Below, piece after piece: positions 16,979 through 22,199 of a DNA stretch of 49,712 nt; within the stretch, counting starts at the first letter, position 1, and each line of letters opens with the position of its first letter. The notes beneath the pieces are model-generated. The model made no database searches, was not told the DNA's origin, and was given only the letters and a program-made list of their open reading frames with translations. The DNA comes from a virus: positions 1 to 49,712 of IMG/VR virus record IMGVR_UViG_3300028025_000958; one strand, written 5' to 3'. The position numbers and the translations under genes were made by a program.

Positions 16979-17727
16979 TTTGGTACAAATTCCACATTGG
17001 CGATTACATCTCACACACTATGCATTTGGACGATGCCGAAGACTTGGCGTATCGACGATTGTTGGATTGGTATTACATGAGCGAGAAACCTTTGCCACTG
17101 GACGTGGCATTGGTATCCCGCCGCATTAGGTTAGACGACGACGTGGTGGCTCCAGTCCTAAATGAGTTCTTTGAAAAGACACCTAACGGCTACATCAATT
17201 CGCGTGCAGACAAGGAAATTGCCTCGTACAACGTGAGGGTTGAGTTAAACAAAAGGTCTGGAAAATTAGGCGGTAGACCTAAAACCGCTGAGGTTTCTAA
17301 AGAAGAACCATTAAGCCCCCCCAAACAGAACAGAAACAGAACAGATACAGAACAGAACATAACAACAGATGCTAACGCATCTATGTCGGGAACTGCGTTC
17401 CCTCCCTGTCCCCACAAAGAGTTATTGAAACTTTATCAAAAACATTTGCCACACCTAACGCAACCAAGGCTGTGGGAAGGGTCTAGGATGACCAGCATGA
17501 AGTCAAGATGGGTTCAGGCTAGTAAACCATCAGAATACTCGCCAAACGGCTATAACAGCCTTCCAGACGGCTTGGCATGGTGGGATTCTTTTTTTGGCTA
17601 CATAGCTAACGACACAAGCCTTGCAAAAGGTTTTGAGACTAACGGTAGGACGTGGCAACCAGACTTGGTTTGGATTATCAACCCGACCAACTTTGCAAAA
17701 ATTATTGATGGGAAATATTCAAAATGA
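16975..17727 (+). CDS. DUF1376 (YdaU-like) replication-associated protein
   Basis: Residues about 1-90 of this 250-residue protein match the DUF1376 pattern (MIWYKFHIGDYISHTMHLDD, then YRRLLDWYYMSEKPLP and RADKEI). A polar Asn/Arg/Pro-rich linker follows (100-150). The C-terminal part is Trp-rich (SRMTSMKSRWVQASKPSEY, WWDSFFGYIANDTSLAKGF). In lambdoid phages proteins with this N-terminus occupy the replication-initiator position. CAGCGAA precedes the ATG, as at other early starts here. As the only replication-initiation candidate in the window, it may bind the origin and recruit host helicase. The role is inferred from context. Confidence 0.7.
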   Translation: MIWYKFHIGDYISHTMHLDDAEDLAYRRLLDWYYMSEKPLPLDVALVSRRIRLDDDVVAPVLNEFFEKTPNGYINSRADKEIASYNVRVELNKRSGKLGGRPKTAEVSKEEPLSPPKQNRNRTDTEQNITTDANASMSGTAFPPCPHKELLKLYQKHLPHLTQPRLWEGSRMTSMKSRWVQASKPSEYSPNGYNSLPDGLAWWDSFFGYIANDTSLAKGFETNGRTWQPDLVWIINPTNFAKIIDGKYSK

Positions 17728-17918
17728 CATTTGCTAAACCAGACAAAAAAGGCGACGACTTTGATGATGACTCGAAGAGGTACTGCTCGTACCCCGGCTG
17801 TCAAAACCTGTGGTCAGTCCGCATTGATAGGCAGTTATGCAGTCGCCATGCTTGGGGTGATCAAAAACCTAAGAAACCGATACCGCAGAACTACTACGAA
17901 AAAGATACGGATTTTTGA
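17724..17918 (+). CDS. Small zinc-finger-like protein
   Basis: This 64-residue protein has the cluster RYCSYPGCQNLWS...LCSRHAW. Two Cys four residues apart and then Cys-x-x-His would bind one zinc ion. The ends are Lys- and Asp-rich. It overlaps the replication protein by four bases and the next small gene by one. Similar small proteins accompany YdaU-like genes in Burkholderiales phages as I recall. A nucleic-acid-binding role is plausible but unproven. Confidence 0.7.
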   Translation: MTFAKPDKKGDDFDDDSKRYCSYPGCQNLWSVRIDRQLCSRHAWGDQKPKKPIPQNYYEKDTDF

Positions 17919-18031
17919 TGAACTTTTTTGATGCAAAGAAACTGTTGGATGAAGTGAAGGAGGGGATACAACACCCCCTGCACAAGATCACGCTGGCTTT
18001 ACAACTAACTGGCGACTTAGACTTTGAATGA
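17918..18031 (+). CDS. 37-residue possible small protein
   Basis: ATG at 17918 shares its A with the previous stop (TGATG) and gives MNFFDAKKLLDEVKEGIQHP and further to a stop at 18029. The peptide is amphipathic and helical. It fills an otherwise empty gap between two overlapping genes, which supports it, but its length limits confidence. Confidence 0.5.
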   Translation: MNFFDAKKLLDEVKEGIQHPLHKITLALQLTGDLDFE

Positions 18032-18266
18032 GAAAAAAGAAGGTCAAGGAATCGATGAACATCGCCACCGTTGTCTCGTTCGGTGGGTCATCGCAAAGCG
18101 CATCCAAGATCGTGCTGGTGCAATCGAGTGGCTTGAAGGTTACCGTGACCACAATGGGAAGAATCACAGAGGATGGAACGACATTCATCCCAAGTCTAGA
18201 CTTGAAGCGGATGTTAAGGATCAATGGAACAAAGGTAACAGAGGAAATGAAGGCGAATGGAAATGA
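18024..18266 (+). CDS. DUF7696-like small protein with TTG start
   Basis: This 80-residue basic protein contains HRHRCLVRWVIAKRIQDR and ends DQWNKGNRGNEGEW. I recall this pattern from a short conserved family (DUF7696) in Burkholderiales phages. A stop at 18018 and the absence of an early ATG leave TTG at 18024 as the only plausible start, overlapping the 37-residue gene by 8 bases. A competing ATG frame begins four bases later at 18028 and stays open for 80 codons. I prefer this frame on family resemblance. It overlaps the RusA gene by 10 bases. Confidence 0.6.
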   Translation: MNEKKEGQGIDEHRHRCLVRWVIAKRIQDRAGAIEWLEGYRDHNGKNHRGWNDIHPKSRLEADVKDQWNKGNRGNEGEWK

Positions 18267-18610
18267 TTGAAATCACACTACCTTGGCCTCCCTCAGTCAA
18301 CACATACTGGCGTAACTTTGACGGTCGCATGATCATCAGCGCAAGAGGGCGTGAGTACCGTGAGACTGTTGGTGATCAGATGACATTGCAAAAGATGGTG
18401 AAGCACTTCAAGGGTCATCTTAGGGTTGAGATTGAAGCATTCAGACCAGACAAACGACGCAGGGATTTGGATAACCTGCTGAAAGCAACGCTAGACGGAT
18501 TGGCTCACGCTGGCGTGTACGAGGATGATTCACAGATTGTTGACTTGCGCATCTACTGGGCAAAAGACATCGGTGGAATGTTAAAAATTAAAATTGAGGA
18601 AATACTATGA
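18257..18610 (+). CDS. rusA: RusA-like Holliday junction resolvase
   Basis: This 117-residue protein matches RusA in length and motifs: PWPPSVNTYWR at residues 9-19, RPDKRRRDLDNLLKATLDGL in the centre, and YEDDSQIVDL. The Asp residues in RRRDLDN and EDDSQ are the metal-binding active-site positions of the family. RusA homodimers cut four-way junctions, resolving recombination or branched replication intermediates before packaging. A purine-rich GGAAATGAAGG precedes the ATG. It overlaps both neighbours. Confidence 0.92.
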   Translation: MEMIEITLPWPPSVNTYWRNFDGRMIISARGREYRETVGDQMTLQKMVKHFKGHLRVEIEAFRPDKRRRDLDNLLKATLDGLAHAGVYEDDSQIVDLRIYWAKDIGGMLKIKIEEIL

Positions 18611-18891
18611 CCGCATATGCTTTTCGTTTTGTTAATGAAGCTGAAGAACCAACTGGTTACTACGGTTTTGCATTTGGTAAAAATAAATATGATTTGTTTT
18701 GGCAGATTGATGAATATGGCGATCCTTACAGCGTGCAAATCAGAACTATAGATCGAGGCAGTGTTTGTTTTTTGATTGAAAACGATCAATTGACTGAGCA
18801 TGAAATTGAAGCTGACTACATTGAATTTGGAACTTGGAAGAGACCTAATTGGGATGCTCTTAAATTTTCTAAAACAGAGGCTAATGCATGA
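18607..18891 (+). CDS. Hypothetical protein, acidic
   Basis: This 94-residue protein is rich in aromatic and acidic residues (TGYYGFAFGKNKYDLFWQID, then EADYIEFGTWKRPNW). It is predicted to be beta-rich and soluble. ATGA overlaps link it to RusA upstream and the 52-residue gene downstream. I do not recognise it. Confidence 0.7.
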   Translation: MTAYAFRFVNEAEEPTGYYGFAFGKNKYDLFWQIDEYGDPYSVQIRTIDRGSVCFLIENDQLTEHEIEADYIEFGTWKRPNWDALKFSKTEANA

Positions 18892-19046
18892 AAGATGAAC
18901 CAAAACTAATTGACATTTTTGCAATGTTGGCTTTACACGCAATTTTGCGTAACGCTGATGAAGGTGTTTTCCCGCATGATATTGCGCGTGCATCGTATGA
19001 TTTTGCAGAAGCAATGATGGAGGAAAGAGAGGAGCGTAATGGATGA
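18888..19046 (+). CDS. 52-residue small protein
   Basis: ATG at 18888 overlaps the previous stop (ATGA) and gives a helical peptide starting MKDEPKLIDIFAMLALHAIL and ending EEREERNG. The stop lies at 19044. The tight coupling on both sides and the absence of any other gene in the interval support it. Function unknown. Confidence 0.65.
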   Translation: MKDEPKLIDIFAMLALHAILRNADEGVFPHDIARASYDFAEAMMEEREERNG

Positions 19047-19155
19047 AGTTTGGAACATCATGTTGTTGGTGTTTACATTGACTGGCGCTCTATGCTGGTT
19101 ATGCATGGCAGTGTTTTTAGTTTGTATTTTATTTAGCGACAAAAGGAGCGAATGA
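19039..19155 (+). CDS. 38-residue single-pass membrane peptide
   Basis: ATG at 19039 gives a peptide with two acidic residues at the start, a long hydrophobic run (about residues 7-32, IMLLVFTLTGALCWLCMAVF and on) and a basic DKRSE end. Three Cys lie in the hydrophobic part. By the positive-inside rule the C-terminus would face the cytoplasm. It overlaps the gene before by 8 bases and the gene after by 4. It may be a small inner-membrane regulator. No homology is recognised. Confidence 0.6.
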   Translation: MDEVWNIMLLVFTLTGALCWLCMAVFLVCILFSDKRSE

Positions 19156-19487
19156 TGAGCGAAGAGAGAGACCCACACAAAGCAGTTGATTACATCTTGA
19201 AACACGCCGCGCTGTTTGCAAAGGCAAAGGCAGAGCGGACATACATCGAGCATTACCGCAAAAGTCTTAAAGCCTTGTTGATGAAGCGAAGTGGTGAGAC
19301 TGCAATCGGTGCGCAGGAAAGAGAAGCCTACGCACACTCAGAAATGATTGCATTGCTAGACGGATTGAAAGAAGCGGTGGCTGTTGAGGAGCGCCTCAAG
19401 TGGGACATCACAGCCGCGACTTTGCGCGTGGAAATATGGCGAACAGAACAAGCGAACAACAGAGCAGAAGGGAAGGCAACATTATGA
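19152..19487 (+). CDS. Conserved phage protein of unknown function
   Basis: This 111-residue helical protein opens SEERDPHKAVDYILKHAALF and has AIGAQEREAYAHSE in the middle. The pattern recurs in early regions of many proteobacterial phages as far as I recall, always uncharacterised. AAAGGAG precedes the start. The two adjacent ATG codons (19152 and 19155) are both usable. Its charged heptad-like C-terminus may form a coiled coil. Confidence 0.75.
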   Translation: MMSEERDPHKAVDYILKHAALFAKAKAERTYIEHYRKSLKALLMKRSGETAIGAQEREAYAHSEMIALLDGLKEAVAVEERLKWDITAATLRVEIWRTEQANNRAEGKATL

Positions 19488-19693
19488 GAACAGAAGAAGA
19501 CGAAGCATTCGAGGAGTTGGAGCAATCACTTGGATGGCGTAAGCGCCAGATTGTCCAGCGTCAACTGAGTGCTGAAGAAAACATGGCACGCAATGAGGTA
19601 CTTGAAGAGATAGCCACGGTGTTTGACAAGATGAAAAACGGCGGAGATACCGTTGCCTCTTTCGCGTCCTACGTCAGGGGGATGAAGCAATGA
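19484..19693 (+). CDS. Hypothetical helical protein
   Basis: This 69-residue protein starts MRTEEDEAFEELEQSLGWRK. ATG 19484 overlaps the previous stop (ATGA), with GGAAGG upstream, and is preferred to an in-frame ATG 84 bases upstream that lies deep in the preceding gene. It is amphipathic and charged. Function unknown. Confidence 0.7.
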   Translation: MRTEEDEAFEELEQSLGWRKRQIVQRQLSAEENMARNEVLEEIATVFDKMKNGGDTVASFASYVRGMKQ

Positions 19694-19836
19694 CCGATAA
19701 ACAAAAGACCTGCCAAGTGTGCCGCCTGCGACCAGCAGATAAGCAGGTGCAAACTAGCAAGGGCGCTCCGCAGTGGAGATGCCTAACCTGCCATGACCTA
19801 AAAAACCGTGCAGGCTTTACAAAGGGGAAGCAATGA
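19690..19836 (+). CDS. 48-residue zinc-ribbon protein
   Basis: ATG at 19690 gives a peptide with CQVC at residues 8-11 and CLTC at 31-34, two CxxC knuckles spaced as in small zinc ribbons, and a basic C-terminus. It overlaps the preceding gene (ATGA) and the next one (ATGA). It may bind nucleic acid or modify host transcription. No family is recognised. Confidence 0.7.
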   Translation: MTDKQKTCQVCRLRPADKQVQTSKGAPQWRCLTCHDLKNRAGFTKGKQ

Positions 19837-20087
19837 ACAGAGAAGACATTATTCGCTTTGCACGAGAGGCGGGAATTGCAGACTCATGGGACTTGAATTG
19901 GCAAGACAAGATCATTGAACGCTTTGCCGCCCTTGTCGCTTCTGCCGAGCGTGAGGCGTGTGCTGAGATTTGCAGAAAACACGCTGATTTTTATGCGGGG
20001 CTTGAACCAAGCCCAATCGCGCAATCAGCATGGGCGGCTTGCATTGACAACCGTGATGCCATCCTAGCAAGAGGAGATAACAAATGA
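19833..20087 (+). CDS. Conserved phage protein (NREDIIR...AEREAC family)
   Basis: This 84-residue helical protein has the opening MNREDIIRFAREAG, a centre with ERFAALVASAEREACAEICR, and RDAILARGDNK at the end. I recall closely similar short proteins in many phages of Gram-negative bacteria. Their role is unknown. The AEREACA segment is shared with the protein at 20314, suggesting related domains. GGGGAAG lies upstream of the ATG. Confidence 0.75.
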   Translation: MNREDIIRFAREAGIADSWDLNWQDKIIERFAALVASAEREACAEICRKHADFYAGLEPSPIAQSAWAACIDNRDAILARGDNK

Positions 20088-20317
20088 AATTCAGAAAGAA
20101 GCCTGTGGTGATTGAGGCCACACAATGGTTCAAGATGGGCGACCACCCCGCAGTTGAAAAGCATGATCGTGAAGAAGGTTTTGGTAAGGTTTACACGCTT
20201 GAAGGGGAGCACATTGTCACCCCTTGCGATTGGATCATCACAGGCGTAAAGGGTGAGCACTACCCATGCAAGCCTGACATCTTTGAGATGACATACGAGC
20301 GCGTGGAGGATGTATGA
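20084..20317 (+). CDS. Conserved phage protein (RKKPVVIEA...QW family)
   Basis: This 77-residue protein starts MKFRKKPVVIEATQWF, a signature of a widespread uncharacterised phage family. It continues with YTLEGEHIVTPCDWIITGV and KPDIFEMTYERV. It is beta-rich and compact. AGAGGAG precedes the ATG. It sits in the run of ATGA-coupled early genes. Function unknown. Confidence 0.8.
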   Translation: MKFRKKPVVIEATQWFKMGDHPAVEKHDREEGFGKVYTLEGEHIVTPCDWIITGVKGEHYPCKPDIFEMTYERVEDV

Positions 20318-20601
20318 GCACAAGAAAACTTGGCACTTACGCAACACGAGAAGAGTTTTTAGAAAACGAGATTAGAACTCTGAACTACCACATTCAAAGC
20401 ATGATCGACACCATGAAAGTGATGTCAATGAATCGGCAGGATATGTCGGACGAGTTGGAGCGCATGAAGCAGGAGATCAAATCCGCAGTCCTAGCCGAGC
20501 GTGAGGCGTGTGCAAAGGTGTGTGACGATTTGGATAAGATGCGCGGGTATTCGTATGCCGACAAATGCGCTACCGCCATTAGAGCAAGGGGACAAGCATG
20601 A
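20314..20601 (+). CDS. Coiled-coil protein with AEREACA segment
   Basis: This 95-residue protein has a coiled-coil-like stretch at residues about 12-65 (EFLENEIRTLNYHIQSMIDT and on). An AEREACAKVCDDLDK block follows, with ATAIRARGQ at the end. The second half resembles the protein encoded at 19833, so the two probably share a small domain. ATGA overlaps connect it to both neighbours. Function unknown. Confidence 0.7.
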   Translation: MSTRKLGTYATREEFLENEIRTLNYHIQSMIDTMKVMSMNRQDMSDELERMKQEIKSAVLAEREACAKVCDDLDKMRGYSYADKCATAIRARGQA

Positions 20602-20897
20602 CCACACTCAAAGAAAAAAAGCATATGAATGCCGTGGCTGAACTAGGTTGTGCTGTTTGTAGACGGATGAATTATCCGGGCACCCCAGCAGAACTACACC
20701 ATCCAAGGCGTCTAGCAGGCGGCTGGGGACGTTCTAGCCACATGAGTGTCATACCACTATGTTTAGAACACCACAGAGGCGCTACGGGCGTCCACGGGCT
20801 TGGCACAAAGGGTTTCCCTAAGCATTGGGGCTATGACGAGGCAGACCTGCTCAAAGATACCCTCCAATTGTTGGGTGTTGCAGAAGAACAACATTAG
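20598..20897 (+). CDS. HNH-type nuclease, Ref-like
   Basis: This 99-residue protein has CAVCRR at residues 18-23, ELHHPRR near 32, HMSVIPLCLEHHRG around 48-61 and GVHGLGTKGF after it. The Cys pair and His-rich core fit HNH nucleases. The order resembles the Ref (RecA-dependent nuclease) group of phage P1. Such enzymes make breaks at RecA-bound DNA or process intermediates. It is the last gene of the first early gene run, and a new promoter follows. The subgroup is assigned from memory. Confidence 0.75.
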   Translation: MTTLKEKKHMNAVAELGCAVCRRMNYPGTPAELHHPRRLAGGWGRSSHMSVIPLCLEHHRGATGVHGLGTKGFPKHWGYDEADLLKDTLQLLGVAEEQH

Positions 20898-20910
20898 GGT
20901 ATGTCCTAAT
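20893..20910. promoter_or_regulatory. 18-base dyad ATTAGG-6-CCTAAT overlapping the nuclease stop
   Basis: Perfect six-base arms (20893-20898 and 20905-20910) flank GTATGT. No T run follows, so it is unlikely to be an intrinsic terminator. It lies 10 bases upstream of the next promoter -35 box, where a regulator or a weak RNA hairpin could act. Confidence 0.4.
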
Positions 20911-20920
20911 AAAATAATTG

Positions 20921-20948
20921 TTGACCATGTTTAATTTGGAGTTACACT
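20921..20948 (+). promoter_or_regulatory. Early promoter with GTTTAA spacer motif
   Basis: TTGACC (20921-20926) and TACACT (20943-20948) are separated by 16 bases that contain GTTTAA at 20929-20934. It drives the gene at 21005 and the genes beyond. The sequence is very similar to the promoter at 24722. Confidence 0.7.
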
Positions 20949-20954
20949 TCATCC

Positions 20955-21004
20955 ATCGACACAGCAATAACGCATAGTCGATACAGCGAATAGGAAACAG
21001 CGAA
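20955..21004 (+). promoter_or_regulatory. Leader hairpin plus CAGCGAA leader element
   Basis: ATCGAC (20955-20960) can pair with GTCGAT (20977-20982). Two CAGCGAA copies (20984-20990 and 20998-21004) flank AGGAAA, directly before the ATG. The same layout, hairpin then CAGCGAA and AGGAAA, precedes the genes at 21332, 24798 and 25673. Confidence 0.6.
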
Positions 21005-21289
21005 ATGAAAAACGATCTCAACACAAACAGCATTGACACATTGGGCGCATTGCTCGCTCAAATCAAAGACCTGACAGATCAGGCAGACGCCATCAAAGAC
21101 GGCATCAAAGAGTCCGCCAGCGCAGGCGGTGCCAAGGTTGTCGAAGGTGCTTTGTTCAAAGCCACCTACGTCGAAGCTAACCGCACAGTGTTCGACAAAG
21201 ATGCATTCATCAAAGAGTTTGGCGCTGACGCATACGCCAAGTACACAAAGACCACAGCAGTGTTCTCTGTCAAGGTCACATCACGTTAA
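21005..21289 (+). CDS. Early protein of unknown function, coiled-coil N-terminus
   Basis: This 94-residue protein has a helical N-terminal half (LLAQIKDLTDQADAIKDGIK) and a beta-rich C-terminal half (ALFKATYVEANRTVFDKDAF, TTAVFSVKV). Similar proteins occur in phages with exonuclease or recombination genes as I recall, without a known role. It has its own promoter and leader, suggesting strong early expression. A hairpin follows its stop. Confidence 0.7.
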   Translation: MKNDLNTNSIDTLGALLAQIKDLTDQADAIKDGIKESASAGGAKVVEGALFKATYVEANRTVFDKDAFIKEFGADAYAKYTKTTAVFSVKVTSR

Positions 21290-21296
21290 TCAACCC

Positions 21297-21321
21297 GCCC
21301 CTTCGGGGGCATAACAGCGAA
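21297..21321 (+). promoter_or_regulatory. UUCG-capped hairpin and CAGCGAA leader
   Basis: GCCCC (21297-21301), TTCG, GGGGC (21306-21310) form a very stable hairpin just after the previous stop. There is no T run. CAGCGAA (21315-21321) and AGGAAA follow before the ATG at 21332. It may stabilise a processed transcript end or partly terminate. Confidence 0.65.
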
Positions 21322-21331
21322 GGAAAGAGAA

Positions 21332-21514
21332 ATGAACGCAATATTAGCAATCAACATTGTAGAGGGCGGTGCAGAGTCAGAAGAGCAAGCCCTCGAAGCA
21401 TGGCAGTACCTTGTCAATACAGGACTGGCATTTGAACTGCAAGGTTCCTACGGTCGCACAGCCGCCCGTTTGATTGAAGATGGTTTGATCAACGCACCAG
21501 AGGTGACAGCATGA
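21332..21514 (+). CDS. DUF7417-like small protein
   Basis: This 60-residue protein has the pattern EEQALEAWQYLVNTGLAFEL, then QGSYGRTAARLIEDGLI. I recall this from a short conserved phage family (DUF7417), with the GSYGR motif nearly invariant. The function is unknown. It is helical and acidic. It overlaps the next gene by four bases. Confidence 0.75.
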   Translation: MNAILAINIVEGGAESEEQALEAWQYLVNTGLAFELQGSYGRTAARLIEDGLINAPEVTA

Positions 21515-21723
21515 AAAAAGACCCATCAATCTATTTGAGTTACAGCGAGCGCGGCTGGATTTTGATCAACCAAGGTTCCCCACTTTGCGACTACAAAAAG
21601 ACCAAAGCAGAGGTCATGGAAGTTGTGAAGTTTTTTAAGATCACATTGCCAGACTGCACATGGAACGGTGATCGTGGTGAGTTTGTTGTTACAGACACGA
21701 TTGAGGAAAGCCATGCAAGCTGA
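21511..21723 (+). CDS. Hypothetical small protein
   Basis: This 70-residue protein (start MKKDPSIYLSYSERGWILIN) is mixed alpha/beta with a Lys-rich centre. It is linked by ATGA to the gene upstream and overlaps the next by 11 bases. Not recognised. Confidence 0.65.
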   Translation: MKKDPSIYLSYSERGWILINQGSPLCDYKKTKAEVMEVVKFFKITLPDCTWNGDRGEFVVTDTIEESHAS

Positions 21724-22045
21724 AGACTACAAACTAGAGCACTACACCCCAGTCCCATTTGAACAGCGTAAAAGGGACTTTTGGGAGTGGCACAAGGCTA
21801 ACCCAAGGGTATGGGACTACTTCGAGCGATTCTCGCTTGAGGTGGTCAACAAGGGACACAAAAAGGTTAGCCATTGGCTGATCATCAATCGCATACGGTG
21901 GGAGGTCTACCTTGAGACCACGGGCGAAGAGTTCAAGATCAGCAACGACTACATCGCGTTTTATGCAAGGCTTTGGATAGCACGTCACCCAGAGCACAAA
22001 GACTTATTCACAATCAAGAGAATGATAGGGGAGCCAAATGAGTGA
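21713..22045 (+). CDS. Conserved hypothetical protein, Trp-rich
   Basis: This 110-residue protein has FWEWHKANPRVWDYFERFSL, then SHWLIINRIRWEV and ISNDYIAFYARLW. ATG at 21713 has GAGGAAAG upstream and is preferred to an in-frame start 45 bases earlier. I recall similar proteins in phages, annotated only as hypothetical. The WxxHKxNPxVxxxF pattern suggests a small helical DNA-associated fold, but this is a guess. Confidence 0.7.
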   Translation: MQAEDYKLEHYTPVPFEQRKRDFWEWHKANPRVWDYFERFSLEVVNKGHKKVSHWLIINRIRWEVYLETTGEEFKISNDYIAFYARLWIARHPEHKDLFTIKRMIGEPNE

Positions 22046-22199
22046 AACAGTAATGAGCGAATACATCAAAGGGTTTGATCACGGGTGCGACTACATTGTT
22101 GCGGAGATTGAGCGATACATCAAAGAATGCAACAGCCATGATGCATTGGTGCTAGTTGACTTGGTCAAGCGACTTAAAATGGAAGACAAACCAAAATGA
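22038..22199 (+). CDS. 53-residue small acidic protein
   Basis: ATG at 22038, with GGGGAG upstream, gives a helical peptide starting MSETVMSEYIKGFDHGCDYI. It overlaps the previous gene by 8 bases and the methyltransferase by 4. It lies immediately upstream of the DNA-modification cassette. Function unknown. Confidence 0.65.
   Translation: MSETVMSEYIKGFDHGCDYIVAEIERYIKECNSHDALVLVDLVKRLKMEDKPK

Noticed and set aside
17731-17931. Alternate frame inside the zinc-finger-like gene
   Set aside because: The CxxxxC and CxxH cluster is in the other frame. This one has no features.
18028-18270. ATG-started 80-codon frame overlapping the DUF7696-like gene
   Set aside because: The other frame resembles a known family. 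This one is reported only as a competing reading.
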